Below are positions 41,645-50,899 of a stretch of DNA of 55,111 nt, piece after piece. Within the stretch, counting starts at the first letter, position 1. Every line of letters starts with the position of its first letter. This DNA is from Winogradskyella undariae (GTDB lineage: Bacteria; Bacteroidota; Bacteroidia; Flavobacteriales; Flavobacteriaceae). Both the position numbers and the translations under genes were made by a program. The stretch spans positions 1-55,111 of the forward strand of contig NZ_JABTEL010000017.1 of the NCBI RefSeq assembly GCF_013285155.1, in the 5' to 3' direction. The notes under the pieces were generated by a model. The model worked only from the letters and a program-made list of their open reading frames with translations, ran no database searches and was not told the origin of the DNA.

Positions 41645-42649
41645 TTATCTAGGAACTTCAACGGATTGCACAATCATTTCAATAACATTTTCAGTAGTCA
41701 TACCTTCCATTTCGCGTTCTGGGGTTAAAATAATACGGTGATTTAATACCGGATTTAATGATTTTTTTATATCCTCAGGAATTACAAAATCACGACCATT
41801 AATTGCAGCAAAAGCTTTTGCTGTATTTAAAATAGAAATTGATGCTCTTGGCGATCCTCCTAAGTATAGATGAGGATGATTTCTCGTTTTTGAAACAATC
41901 TCAGCGATATATTTAATGATTTTTTCTTCAACGAGAATTTCTTGTGTTTTGTTTTTGTAATCTTCAAGTGAAGCCGTATCGAGTATTGCATTAATTAATG
42001 CTTGAGGCTTTTCACCTTTACGTTCGTGATGAGATGCTATGATTTTTATTTCTTCTTCTAAAGTCGGATAATCGACTTTTATTTTAAAGATAAAACGGTC
42101 TAATTGCGCTTCTGGTAAGGCATAAGTTCCTTCTTGTTCAATAGGGTTTTGGGTTGCTAAAACCATAAACGGATTATCAAACTTATAAGTTGTACCATCA
42201 ATAGTCGCTTGGCGTTCTTCCATAGTTTCAAACAAAGCAGCTTGTGTTTTTGCAGGTGCTCTGTTAATTTCATCTATTAATACAATGTTAGAAAAGATAG
42301 GCCCTTTTTTAAATTCGAATTCTGAAGACTTCATATTTAAAATAGAAGTTCCTAAAACATCACTAGGCATTAAATCTGGTGTAAATTGAATTCGACTAAA
42401 ATCTGTTTTTAGAACCTTTGCAAAGAGTTTTGCGGTTACTGTTTTTGCAATTCCGGGAACCCCTTCTATTAAAACATGTCCATCTGCTAATAATGCTACA
42501 ATAAGCAATTCAACAAAATTATCTTGACCAATAATAACTTTTCTCAACTCAGCTTTAATGCTTTCTACTGCATTTTTTAAGTCTTCTAATTGAATTCTAT
42601 TATTAAAACTTAAGTTGTTATCTTGTTCTATGTTGTTTTCTTCTTCCAT
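41645..42649 (-). CDS. MoxR family AAA+ ATPase
   Basis: A protein of 334 residues, the usual size. Walker A is GVPGIAKT (63-70, the typical MoxR variant) and Walker B is VLIDEINRAPAKTQAALFETMEERQ from about residue 123. It also has FMVLATQNPIEQEGTYALPEAQLDRF and the sensor segment GGSPRASISILNTAKAFAA. MoxR ATPases act as chaperones for DUF58/vWA proteins. It overlaps the DUF4350 gene by 22 bp, which indicates coupled translation. Confidence 0.95.
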   Translation of the reverse strand: MEEENNIEQDNNLSFNNRIQLEDLKNAVESIKAELRKVIIGQDNFVELLIVALLADGHVLIEGVPGIAKTVTAKLFAKVLKTDFSRIQFTPDLMPSDVLGTSILNMKSSEFEFKKGPIFSNIVLIDEINRAPAKTQAALFETMEERQATIDGTTYKFDNPFMVLATQNPIEQEGTYALPEAQLDRFIFKIKVDYPTLEEEIKIIASHHERKGEKPQALINAILDTASLEDYKNKTQEILVEEKIIKYIAEIVSKTRNHPHLYLGGSPRASISILNTAKAFAAINGRDFVIPEDIKKSLNPVLNHRIILTPEREMEGMTTENVIEMIVQSVEVPR

Positions 42650-43854
42650 TGATTATTGGATTTAAATTGTTCTATCAAGGTATTTAACCTTTCTAATTCT
42701 GTAGAATTGATTTCTGTTTTTTGATTTATACTTTGAATCAACCCAAATAAGGTTTTAGTATCTTCAATTGTATTATTACTTCTTGCTGACAGATTTTGTA
42801 TAAAATCTGCATTTATTTCAGCTGTTAAAAGATGCAAGGTATTTCTTATATATTCTAAAAAATGATGGATTTTATGTTCGGAAATATCTTTGTGTTTTCC
42901 GTTTTCATAATACATATTAGCAATAGTTCTTGTAAAATCTACTGTCTGATTTTGTAAAGGTTTTACAATTGGTATTGCGCGTTGCTTACGTTTACCTTCA
43001 AAAATAATATAAATTAAAACACCTATTAAAATGATATAGTATGCCCATTTTAAAGAAGGTGTATTTAAAAACAAATACATTGGAGAGGTGTAAAATGTTT
43101 TACCTGATTTGTAATAGGTATCTATAAAAATAGGTTTTGTTGTATCTATATACGATAAAAGTCCTGCTGTGTAATTTTGATTTTTAGATTGCAGCATGAA
43201 ATAATTGCTGTAAGCTTGTGGGAATGTACTGAGGAAAATTTCGCCTTTACCAAAAGGTTGTTTAATACTATTAATTAAGGAATCTTCTATAGGTTTGTTT
43301 TCGCCTCTATAGGTGTCGATTAATCCAATTACAGAGGTTTTTAAAGTATCAATTTTATTAAAATAATGAAACGTATATGGTCTGTCGTACTTATAAGATT
43401 TAGTGTTTTCTAACTCCGGATTTACAAGATTGACTTGATATTCGTTATTAAAATTCTCTATGGTATTAATCGTTTTTGTATCTAGATTTAAGGTGTCGAG
43501 TAATTGTTCTTCAAAATTCACAGCAGATACAACAAGTGTATTCCCTTTACTTACCCAATTTAATAAACTATTAAGTTCATCTTCTCCAAAAGCAATTCCA
43601 CCGTTAAAAAAAACATAAGTTCCATTAATATTATTAGTTTTTAGATACTCAAAAGGTGGGCGATCTATAGTTTTTACATCTTTAGAAATGCGTTTTAGTT
43701 GCTCATTATATACATAAGATCCAAACGGTATTTTGTGATGTGTAGCATAAGACGGAAACCAATTTATAGCCTTCGGTTTGTTCATTTCCAGAACAACAAT
43801 GGCTAAAAGTGTAAATGCGACAAGAATGATATATATTTTACCTTTTTTGTTCAA
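42628..43854 (-). CDS. DUF4350 domain protein
   Basis: A protein of 408 residues. An N-terminal helix (IYIILVAFTLLAIVVL) anchors it. The exported domain contains IPFGSYVYNEQLKRI, NGTYVFFNGGIAFGEDELNSLLNWVSKGNTLVVSA, typical of the DUF4350 (GATase-like) family, and a second helix (about 275-292, WAYYIILIGVLIYIIF) leads to a cytoplasmic helical tail. Its function is unknown; it regularly sits with MoxR, DUF58 and DUF4129 genes. It overlaps both neighbours (22 bp and 4 bp). Confidence 0.85.
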   Translation of the reverse strand: MNKKGKIYIILVAFTLLAIVVLEMNKPKAINWFPSYATHHKIPFGSYVYNEQLKRISKDVKTIDRPPFEYLKTNNINGTYVFFNGGIAFGEDELNSLLNWVSKGNTLVVSAVNFEEQLLDTLNLDTKTINTIENFNNEYQVNLVNPELENTKSYKYDRPYTFHYFNKIDTLKTSVIGLIDTYRGENKPIEDSLINSIKQPFGKGEIFLSTFPQAYSNYFMLQSKNQNYTAGLLSYIDTTKPIFIDTYYKSGKTFYTSPMYLFLNTPSLKWAYYIILIGVLIYIIFEGKRKQRAIPIVKPLQNQTVDFTRTIANMYYENGKHKDISEHKIHHFLEYIRNTLHLLTAEINADFIQNLSARSNNTIEDTKTLFGLIQSINQKTEINSTELERLNTLIEQFKSNNQWKKKTT

Positions 43855-44585
43855 CGTTTTGTAATGGTATTATTAAGATGTTCAAAAGGAAGTCTTAAGG
43901 TTTCAAACTTGATGGCATCGATATTAAATTCGCCATACCACACATAATCATAAATTCGAGTGATATTTTTAAACTCAGTTTTTAAGTGATCTATACTAAT
44001 TTCATTGATGTAATCTTCATTCGTTTTCTGAGGTTTCCACAAAATACAGTCACTTTCCGTAAGGTGTTTTAATGACAATAAATAATAATAACGAATTGCT
44101 AATCTGTAATTATTTTGATTAACAGCTTCTTGTATTAAAGAAGGAATATCTTCATTTTTAATGATTTGTTCTTCTTCAGTAAATAGTATAGAACCCTGTT
44201 TTCTTGCTTTAGCTGTAAGATTATTAGAATTTACTTTTAAGAAAAACCGAACTAATAAAAAGATTAAAAAAGCTAATAATAAATAGGGGAGAATTCTAAA
44301 AACAAAGTACAGAAATCCTGTAGCTGTGCCAACTCCGAAAATAGCTTCCCAAAATTTTCTCAGTATATTTTGAAACCATCGGTAAGCTTTGTCTATAAAA
44401 TTTTCTTCAGCAACAGCTTCTGTATAATTAAACTCTTTATCTGCTTTATAGGTTTTTAAATGGTCTTCGGTGATAATTTGTTTTTCAACAGAAGTATCAT
44501 CGAACTTTACAGATTGCTGATTTTGTTGCGCCATTGAAAATAGCCCAATACAAAAACAAAAAAGAAACCACCTAAATGTCAGCAT
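43851..44585 (-). CDS. DUF4129 domain membrane protein
   Basis: A protein of 244 residues. A signal peptide (MLTFRWFLFCFCIGLFSMAQ), a periplasmic stretch, one transmembrane segment (about 90-112: LPYLLLAFLIFLLVRFF) and a C-terminal cytoplasmic domain with AVNQNNYRLAIRYYYLLSLKHLTESDCILWKPQKTNEDY, the DUF4129 signature (transglutaminase-associated). It is part of the MoxR operon and overlaps the DUF4350 gene by 4 bp. Confidence 0.82.
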   Translation of the reverse strand: MLTFRWFLFCFCIGLFSMAQQNQQSVKFDDTSVEKQIITEDHLKTYKADKEFNYTEAVAEENFIDKAYRWFQNILRKFWEAIFGVGTATGFLYFVFRILPYLLLAFLIFLLVRFFLKVNSNNLTAKARKQGSILFTEEEQIIKNEDIPSLIQEAVNQNNYRLAIRYYYLLSLKHLTESDCILWKPQKTNEDYINEISIDHLKTEFKNITRIYDYVWYGEFNIDAIKFETLRLPFEHLNNTITKR

Positions 44586-45473
44586 TTATTCGTCTATTTT
44601 ACCAATTTCATTAATACGATCGTAAGTTCCCGTAAAGTTTACTTTTTCGTGTAGATGGAAATAAATAACAGCTCCGGCAACCATTAATATAATGTTTAAT
44701 AAAAATTGAAAAAATGTATTAAGAACATTAAGAACAATCATTACAGGATCTGCAGTAAAAGTACTCATGTTAGAAGGATCAATTTCACCTGAAAAAATAC
44801 CTGTACTTACTAAAGCATAAATAATTGATGGAATTGAAAATACCATACTAAGAATATAGTAAATAATACCTAATACAATAAAAACACCAAACGCGGTCCA
44901 GAAATCTGAATTTGCCAATTTAAAACTCTGACTAAATGCATCTGTTGTAGAGCGTTTAGGTTCAAAAACATAAATACTAAAAACAATTGCCATGGGAATC
45001 ATAGCATAAAGCACCGGAAGAACACAGAGCATAGTAGCAATAAGTATCGTCATACCCTTTAAAAAACTAAGTCCAAAAAAAGACCAAAATGATTGAAGTG
45101 TATTCTTTTTAATTTCTACAGGATCGATAGTTCCTTTGTTGTCTATGTACGATTTAATATAGAAAAGTGTAGTTGCTGCAGTAAGGATATAAGCTACAAT
45201 AGCAGAAATAAGGTATATTATAAGAACAGAGATTGTAACAGCAATATTGCTAGAGTTAAAACTTGCTGCTTCGATATTTGTGAAATTAAAAAGATCTCCA
45301 GCAACATAATTATATGCGGCAAGTGAAAGCATAAAAACAAGAATAGCAGGACCTGCAATATTAAAAATAGTTTTTATAAAAAGCTTAAATTCATTTCTAA
45401 TAAAGCCAAACGTATCGCTAAAGATAGCACTAAAATCACGTTGTTTTCTAAATTCGATATAGGGTTTATTCAT
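44586..45473 (-). CDS. Polytopic membrane protein of the MoxR operon
   Basis: A protein of 295 residues with about six helices (roughly 38-60, 75-105, 135-165, 165-180, 190-225 and 240-275) after a cytoplasmic start (FRKQRDFSAIFSDTFGFIRNEFKLF). The Phe-Ser-Asp-Thr pattern and multiple Gly/Ala helices resemble DUF975/DUF7544-like or glycerophosphoryl-diester-phosphodiesterase membrane domains; I cannot name the family with certainty. It lies between the DUF4129 and SpoIIM-like genes with almost no spacing (0 and 2 bp). Confidence 0.75.
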   Translation of the reverse strand: MNKPYIEFRKQRDFSAIFSDTFGFIRNEFKLFIKTIFNIAGPAILVFMLSLAAYNYVAGDLFNFTNIEAASFNSSNIAVTISVLIIYLISAIVAYILTAATTLFYIKSYIDNKGTIDPVEIKKNTLQSFWSFFGLSFLKGMTILIATMLCVLPVLYAMIPMAIVFSIYVFEPKRSTTDAFSQSFKLANSDFWTAFGVFIVLGIIYYILSMVFSIPSIIYALVSTGIFSGEIDPSNMSTFTADPVMIVLNVLNTFFQFLLNIILMVAGAVIYFHLHEKVNFTGTYDRINEIGKIDE

Positions 45474-45475
45474 GC

Positions 45476-46498
45476 TTAATTGGTTAGTTTATTGGTTAGT
45501 TTATTGGTTAGTTTTATAGTGTTTTTTACAGTTAAAAGTTGTTTAGTTTTTCTATGTAATTGAATGGGGTAAATTACGTAGTAAAATAGGATTAAAGCTA
45601 GAGAACTTGTAATAATTAATATGGCTAGCCAATCTGGCATTTCAGTATGTCTAGTCACAAAGCCTTCTAAAAATCCTGCAATGATAAAGAAAGGAATTGT
45701 ACTCATTAATATTTTTAGTCCATTTATAACGCCACGTTTAAAGGATTCAAGTCGAGGAAGAGTTCCTGTAAACAGCATACCATTTCCCATAACAAGACCT
45801 GCACAACCTGCAATAATAATAACAGATATTTCAATTGTACCATGTATCCAAATGGTACGTGCAGATTCCCATAATAAGCCTTGGTCGTAAAAAAAGTATT
45901 GAAAACCACCTAACATAATTCCGTTTTGCATCATAACATATAATGTTCCGACACCTAGTAAAATGCCGTAACCAAAGGCCATAAGCGCTACTTTTATGTT
46001 GTTGAGCGTAATACCAAGAAACATATTAAATTCTCCTTGTTCTTTATATACCGCCATAGGATCTCCTTTTTCTATATTCTCTAAAGTTGCATTCACATAA
46101 GCATCATTTAAACCAAATGATCTTACAAAATCTGCATCTGTAGCAGTAGAGTAGGCGCCTATAAAAACAAAAAATGCAAAAGTTAAAAAGGTGATGAGAA
46201 GTTCGCGTTGATGTTGATAAAATAGTGTTGGGAATTCTGTTTTAAAAAAAGAAATTAATCTGTTTTTAGGTTCTTTTTTTGTTTTATAAATAATTTGGTG
46301 TGTCTTGGAAGCTAGTTGATTAAGATAGCGCTCTGTATTGCTATTAGCATAAAATGTTTTAGCATAACTTAAATGGTCGGTGATTTCAATGTAAAGATCC
46401 GAAAGTAAATCGGGATCTAATTGCGTTTTATTTGCAAGAATGTTTTCAAATTCTAACCATTTATCTTTATTTTGCTTTACAAAAGCCGCTTCGCGCAT
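45476..46498 (-). CDS. Stage II sporulation protein M-like (SpoIIM) membrane protein
   Basis: A protein of 340 residues. A soluble helical N-terminus (about 1-95) is followed by five or so helices with the SpoIIM-family features: ELLITFLTFAFFVFIGAY, the MFLGITLNNIKVALMAFGYGILLGVGTLYVMMQNGIMLG block and GTIEISVIIIAGCAGLVMG. In non-sporulating bacteria such proteins accompany RDD and MoxR/DUF58 genes. The C-terminus ends in NKLT repeats (TIKLTNKLTNKLTN), encoded by three 12-bp tandem repeats. It is the first gene of the operon, divergent from the RDD gene. Confidence 0.85.
   Translation of the reverse strand: MREAAFVKQNKDKWLEFENILANKTQLDPDLLSDLYIEITDHLSYAKTFYANSNTERYLNQLASKTHQIIYKTKKEPKNRLISFFKTEFPTLFYQHQRELLITFLTFAFFVFIGAYSTATDADFVRSFGLNDAYVNATLENIEKGDPMAVYKEQGEFNMFLGITLNNIKVALMAFGYGILLGVGTLYVMMQNGIMLGGFQYFFYDQGLLWESARTIWIHGTIEISVIIIAGCAGLVMGNGMLFTGTLPRLESFKRGVINGLKILMSTIPFFIIAGFLEGFVTRHTEMPDWLAILIITSSLALILFYYVIYPIQLHRKTKQLLTVKNTIKLTNKLTNKLTN
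45477..45518. repeat. Three 12-bp tandem repeats at the 3' end of the SpoIIM-like gene
   Basis: The unit TTGGTTAGTTTA occurs three times in a row, encoding the C-terminal NKLT repeats on the minus strand. The third unit passes into TTGGTTAGTTTTATAG. Copy number may vary by slippage without changing the frame. Confidence 0.75.
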
Positions 46499-46533
46499 TA
46501 TATTCCCTTTTAGACTTTCAAAGTAAAGAAAAT

Positions 46534-47250
46534 ATGGATGAATTTCAAATAGAAACTGCCCAAAATGTGGGGATAAATCAAAATGTTGCTAGTATTAGTG
46601 ATAGAATGCTTGGTTATCTTATAGATAGCGCAATTATTTTACTGTATACAATTGGAGTTATGCTTCTTTTGACGACTCTAAATTTAGATATGGGAGATAT
46701 GTGGCCTATTTATTTATTAGTAACCCTACCTGCGTTTTTATATTATGTGCTACTAGAGACTTTTTTGAATGGAAAGACCGTTGGGAAAATAATAATGAAT
46801 ACTAGGGTTGTGAAAATTGATGGTTCTAAACCTGGATTTTCTAATTATTTTGTACGTTGGATTCTTCGTATTATAGATGTTGCTTTAACTTCTGGAGGTA
46901 TTGCCGCTTTTACTATTTTGATAAAAGGAAATGGACAACGTTTAGGTGATATTGCTGCGGGTACAACTGTTATTAGCGAAAAACAGCTTTTAACAATTGA
47001 AGATACATTGATAAAGGACATTCCTCTTGATTATGTGCCAACCTACAGTCAAGTAACCATGCTAAATGATCAGGATATGCAAACAATTAAAAATTTGTAT
47101 GATGATGCTTTGAGAAAAGGTAATCATAATATTATTCTGAATTTACACGTCCGCTTATTAAAGGTGTTATCTATTGAAACAGCAGATAAACCTGTAGATT
47201 TCGTGGCTAAAGTAATTAAGGATTATAATTATTATACCCAGAATATGTAA
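46534..47250 (+). CDS. RDD family membrane protein
   Basis: A protein of 238 residues from the ATG at 46534 (MDEFQIETAQNVGINQNVASISDRMLGYLIDS). The RDD motif residues are the Arg in SDRML, the Asp in LIDSA and the downstream RLGDIAAGT Asp. Three hydrophobic helices lie between (about 32-52, 58-80 and 115-140), and a cytoplasmic tail follows. RDD proteins may be ion antiporters or scaffolds; their function is unproven. It is divergent from the SpoIIM-like gene with a 35-bp gap, so the two promoters overlap. Confidence 0.88.
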   Translation: MDEFQIETAQNVGINQNVASISDRMLGYLIDSAIILLYTIGVMLLLTTLNLDMGDMWPIYLLVTLPAFLYYVLLETFLNGKTVGKIIMNTRVVKIDGSKPGFSNYFVRWILRIIDVALTSGGIAAFTILIKGNGQRLGDIAAGTTVISEKQLLTIEDTLIKDIPLDYVPTYSQVTMLNDQDMQTIKNLYDDALRKGNHNIILNLHVRLLKVLSIETADKPVDFVAKVIKDYNYYTQNM

Positions 47251-47327
47251 GTGGTAAATTAAAATTTTAATAAAAAGGGATATCCCCTTAATTTACTTAG
47301 TTATATTAATACTTAATTTAAGACTCA

Positions 47328-47945
47328 ATGTTTATTCAGATTGTAGATTTATTAGGAACAATAGCTTTTGCGATATCAGGTGCGTTAATAGCAATGAACA
47401 AGCGAATGGATCCATTTGGGGTCTTAATAATTTCGTTTGTAACTGCCGTTGGAGGAGGAACCTTGCGAGATCTTATGATTGGTGTTGAACCTGTCTCTTG
47501 GATGCGAAATATAACTTTTGTATATGTTATTATTGGTTCTGCAACTTTTGCTGTGATTATTAGAAACCGAATTAGTTTTTTAATGAAGTCTCTATTTTTA
47601 TTCGATACCATTGGCATTGGACTTTATACTGTGGTTGGGATTGAAACAGGGCTTGTAGCTGGTTTACATCCCACAATTTGCATTGCTATGGGAACAATGA
47701 CAGCGTGTTTTGGTGGTGTATTAAGGGATACTTTGTGTAATGAAATTCCTGTAATTTTTAGAGAAGAAATTTATGCTACAGCTTGTATACTGGGTGGTGT
47801 TACTTATTTTGTGCTATTACAATTTTTTGAAGATAGAAATTACCTATTCATTATAGCAGGTTTAGTAGTTATTACTGTCCGGTTGGTTGCAGCAAGATTT
47901 AAGATTAGTTTACCTAGTTTGTATAAAAAAGAAAAAGATTCTTGA
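47328..47945 (+). CDS. Trimeric intracellular cation (TRIC) channel family protein, UPF0126
   Basis: A protein of 205 residues with two homologous halves. The first repeat contains DLLGTIAFAISGALIAMNKRMDPFGVLIISFVTAVGGGTLRDLMIG. The second contains DTIGIGLYTVVGIETGLVAGLHPTICIAMGTMTACFGGVLRDTLCNEIPVIF. The GGG-T-LRD and GG-LRD motifs are the family hallmarks. Seven helices are expected, forming a trimeric potassium-permeable channel. It is a single gene with a terminator downstream. Confidence 0.92.
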   Translation: MFIQIVDLLGTIAFAISGALIAMNKRMDPFGVLIISFVTAVGGGTLRDLMIGVEPVSWMRNITFVYVIIGSATFAVIIRNRISFLMKSLFLFDTIGIGLYTVVGIETGLVAGLHPTICIAMGTMTACFGGVLRDTLCNEIPVIFREEIYATACILGGVTYFVLLQFFEDRNYLFIIAGLVVITVRLVAARFKISLPSLYKKEKDS

Positions 47946-47985
47946 TTTTTTAAGTCGACCAGTTATTGGTAAAGAAGTGTTATTA

Positions 47986-48034
47986 AAAACGATTGGCTTG
48001 TATCCTTATTAGAATGCAAGCCAATCGTTTTTTT
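47986..48034. terminator. Bidirectional terminator
   Basis: AAAACGATTGGCTTG (47986-48000) pairs perfectly with CAAGCCAATCGTTTT (48017-48031) across a 16-base loop. A T run continues to 48034. It lies between the TRIC gene and the minus-strand gene ending at 48039. Confidence 0.9.
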
Positions 48035-48038
48035 AGAC

Positions 48039-48323
48039 TTAGTTGTCGTTCTCTTCTGTTGTTTCAGGAGTTGACTTATTGTACTTTTTATGTGGTATTT
48101 TTTTCTTTTCTAATATAGCATAAAACCTTCTAGAAGATATTTTTAAGTCTTTGTTTATTTCGCTAACTTTTTTCTTTCCTCTTTTGTAGAGTTTTATATT
48201 TTCGTTTACTTTTTTATTAAAATAAAAGTCTTTAAGTTTTTCTACAACTTGTAATTCTGTCAAATTAGATTCTTTGGCATAGTTTTCTACTTCCGATTTG
48301 ACACTTGATAAATTAGTTTTCAT
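48039..48323 (-). CDS. Small basic protein with an HTH-like segment
   Basis: A protein of 94 residues, Lys-rich and basic. The segment KVSEINKDLKISSRRFYAILEKKKIPHKKY (about 53-82) looks like a helix-turn-helix of the kind found in small DNA-binding or 'resolvase-like' HTH proteins. The N-terminus (SEVENYAKESNLTELQVVEKLKDFYF) is helical. The C-terminus is acidic (STPETTEENDN). I recognise no named family. It stands alone, with a terminator at its 3' end. Confidence 0.65.
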   Translation of the reverse strand: MKTNLSSVKSEVENYAKESNLTELQVVEKLKDFYFNKKVNENIKLYKRGKKKVSEINKDLKISSRRFYAILEKKKIPHKKYNKSTPETTEENDN

Positions 48324-48595
48324 AGGGATCGATTTTTATGTTCTATATCAATAATGTAGAACAAATTTGTGTAATTTATTTTGTGCTTTAAAACCCTAAA
48401 GTAATAAATAATAATTAAATAGAAAATTCCTATAGATTTTATGTATTAACTAAAAATAGTAATATGGTAGCTATTTATTAAGTTTGAATTTAATTAATAT
48501 GCTAAGAATAATGTATTATGTAGCTTTTTTCTATCTGTCTTAGCAACCCGAAACGTTATGTAGAATATTGGTGTTTCGTTTTAATCTTATTAATT
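48324..48595. other. Intergenic stretch between the HTH-like gene and the GH30 gene
   Basis: AT-rich, no reading frame. It should contain the promoter of the minus-strand gene ending at 48039. Nothing else stands out until the hairpin at 48596. Confidence 0.5.
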
Positions 48596-48642
48596 ATTTT
48601 AGGGAAGCTATCCGTTTTAAAACTTGACAACTTCCCTAAAAT
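48596..48642 (-). terminator. Hairpin downstream of the GH30 gene, probable terminator
   Basis: ATTTTAGGGAAG (48596-48607) and CTTCCCTAAAAT (48631-48642) are perfect reverse complements with a 23-base loop. On the minus strand it lies 86 bp past the GH30 stop. The T run is short, so termination is not certain. Confidence 0.55.
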
Positions 48643-48727
48643 TTAGAATCTTGTTATTAGCAATGATTCCTAATGTACTTTATATACATGCTAAATTGTA
48701 TTTGTTTTAGCACTTGTAAAAGCTATT

Positions 48728-50362
48728 TTATTTATTGCTTAATAAAATCGTTTGTACAGCCTTAGCTGCAATTTGTACTGTATAATTTTTTGTTTCTAAT
48801 TTTAAAGATATTTCATGTGCAACATCATTATTATTGTAAACAACAACAGCGATTGAGCCATCCGTATTTTTTGCAGCAGTATAAATAATTCCATTTACTT
48901 TATCTCCATTTATACCAATTCTATGAGCATCAGGTCTAATAAATTTACTAAAGTGGCTTAATAAATAATATAATGGTGTGTAAATTACTTCGTCAGTAGT
49001 AGGATTAATAAGTACAGGAGCACTATTAAAGTTATTATATGGATTCGGTTGTCCTTTATGGCTAAGAATACTACACCATTCAACATAGCCTTGAGTTCCA
49101 TGATTTAAATCTGTGATTATATCGTAAGCATAAGTTTCAAAAGGAACAAAAGTACCTGCGTAATCTGTGCTTGCTCTCCAATATTGTCCTATAGGATCTT
49201 TAGCATCAATATCAATACTAGACTCCGAATGAATCATTCCTTTATTTGGCCATGTTTTTTGTAATTCAGATAATTCATAAGCATACCAATTATTCTCTTT
49301 TAATTCAGAATTAGTGTACCAATGAAAAGCAGTTCCCCATGCGTATTTAGAAGCTTCAGGATCATTGTAAGTTGCTGCTACATATTCATTCATGGTTGAT
49401 TTGTTATGATCGTAAATAAGGACACGTAATCCAGACTCTAAATCATCAAGATTAAGATGACCATCTTTTACAAGTTGAGGACCAAGATGATCCCTTAAAA
49501 AGTCTCTCCCTTGTTCTGGAGTAAAGCCATTGCTATCCCATTGTGCATCTTTAGCGTGTAAAGGCTCATTTTGTGGCGTTAATCCCCAAAGCGTAATTCC
49601 TTGTTCTTTATATGCTGTTACATATTTTGACATATACTCTGCCCAAAGACCATAATATTTAGGAAGTAAAGTTCCATTAGTCATTTCAGCAGTTTCTCCT
49701 GTTTTCATCCAAGATGGAGGACTCCAAGGCGAAGCAATAATTTTAAAGTCAGCACCAGGAATACTAGAAGCTTCTAAAATCATTGGAATAAGGTCATATT
49801 TAGGGTCTACTAGTTCAATACCGTTTACCTGTTCGTTTTCATCACCACTAAATCCTTTTAGATCTTCATTAATACTAAAAGTTGAAAGATCTTCGTCACC
49901 TTCTTCAACATAAGTATAGTGAGTGTTAGAGTAGTCACTACTGTTAATATGAGTTCTAGTAAGTGTAAAACCAGCGCCTTCTGTTGGGCTAAAGAGTTTT
50001 GTTAAAACCTCTTTACGAGATTCTACGGGAATAGTTGCTAGGTTCCATGCTGAAGATTCTGTGAATGAAGCTCCAAAACCATAATATTTTTGAAATTCTT
50101 CATCAGGAAGAAGTTCTAAACTTACTTTTTTCACATCTGAAAATGTTGTTTTAACTTCATCATTGGTTAGTAATTTTAAATTATCACCAGCATAAGATGT
50201 TTGATAAACATCAGATTCATAATTTTGATAAGCACTTTTACTTTTAGGCGAGCAGCTAGCAAATACAATTGATAATATTAGTAACTGCAATCCCTTTGTT
50301 TTTGAAAAATTAGATTTAATAATAGAATTTTTCCGTTTCTTTTCGATACCAAATAAACTCAT
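48728..50362 (-). CDS. Glycoside hydrolase family 30 lipoprotein (glucosylceramidase-like)
   Basis: A protein of 544 residues. A lipoprotein signal (LQLLILSIVFASC, Cys37) anchors it to the envelope. The catalytic (beta/alpha)8 barrel starts at about 90 with YYGFGASFTESSAWNL. The acid/base Glu266 is in LTPQNEP and the nucleophile Glu380 in GMIHSESS. A beta-sandwich ends the protein (GSIAVVVYNNNDVAHEISLKL). GH30 enzymes cleave beta-glucosides, beta-1,6-glucans or xylans. The substrate cannot be fixed, and no SusC/SusD pair or other carbohydrate gene is adjacent. It is a single-gene unit. Confidence 0.88.
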   Translation of the reverse strand: MSLFGIEKKRKNSIIKSNFSKTKGLQLLILSIVFASCSPKSKSAYQNYESDVYQTSYAGDNLKLLTNDEVKTTFSDVKKVSLELLPDEEFQKYYGFGASFTESSAWNLATIPVESRKEVLTKLFSPTEGAGFTLTRTHINSSDYSNTHYTYVEEGDEDLSTFSINEDLKGFSGDENEQVNGIELVDPKYDLIPMILEASSIPGADFKIIASPWSPPSWMKTGETAEMTNGTLLPKYYGLWAEYMSKYVTAYKEQGITLWGLTPQNEPLHAKDAQWDSNGFTPEQGRDFLRDHLGPQLVKDGHLNLDDLESGLRVLIYDHNKSTMNEYVAATYNDPEASKYAWGTAFHWYTNSELKENNWYAYELSELQKTWPNKGMIHSESSIDIDAKDPIGQYWRASTDYAGTFVPFETYAYDIITDLNHGTQGYVEWCSILSHKGQPNPYNNFNSAPVLINPTTDEVIYTPLYYLLSHFSKFIRPDAHRIGINGDKVNGIIYTAAKNTDGSIAVVVYNNNDVAHEISLKLETKNYTVQIAAKAVQTILLSNK

Positions 50363-50764
50363 TCTTGTTGTGTTTTTTTCTTATGTTTTGTTTGTTGTTT
50401 ATATAAAGAAAGATGTAGTTTTTTAGTTAAAATACAGCTGTCATTATTTGATAGCTAATTTAATCATTTTTCAAATGTTATTGAAGCTTGAAACCCTATA
50501 TTTTTAAGTAAAAATGGCATTGTTAAACTTAAAGTGTTAATAGTTTTTATGTCTCTATTTATTATCGATTTTTATTCAGTTTAGTGAAATTAAATTATTG
50601 CTTTAAGTTTTGGGAAATACGTAACTTGTATAGGTGCTGATTTTAGAATGCTATGTATGAGATTTAATAAAATAAACGAAGATTAATAATATTTTTTTAA
50701 TATTTATACGTAATTAAGTGATTTTAATCAATTAAAAATAAGCTTGATTAAATAATGAATAAAA
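50363..50764. other. Intergenic stretch upstream of the GH30 gene
   Basis: About 400 bp of AT-rich sequence with no reading frame. It should carry the GH30 promoter on the minus strand. No clear operator or repeat was seen. Confidence 0.5.
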
Positions 50765-50803
50765 GATAAAAAGATGCTATAGGTTTTATAGCATCTTTTT
50801 ATC
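50765..50803 (-). terminator. Terminator after the acyl-CoA ligase gene
   Basis: GATAAAAAGATGCTATA (50765-50781) pairs perfectly with TATAGCATCTTTTTATC (50787-50803), a 17-bp stem with a five-base loop and A/T runs inside the stem. It lies 97 bp beyond the stop of the minus-strand gene ending at 50900. Confidence 0.8.
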
Positions 50804-50899
50804 TCAATATAAGAAGTGTATTTAGGTAATTATCTGCCCTGCCTGTAATAAATTTTTAATATAGAATTAGATTAGATACAAACGAAGCCTAATAAAGAC

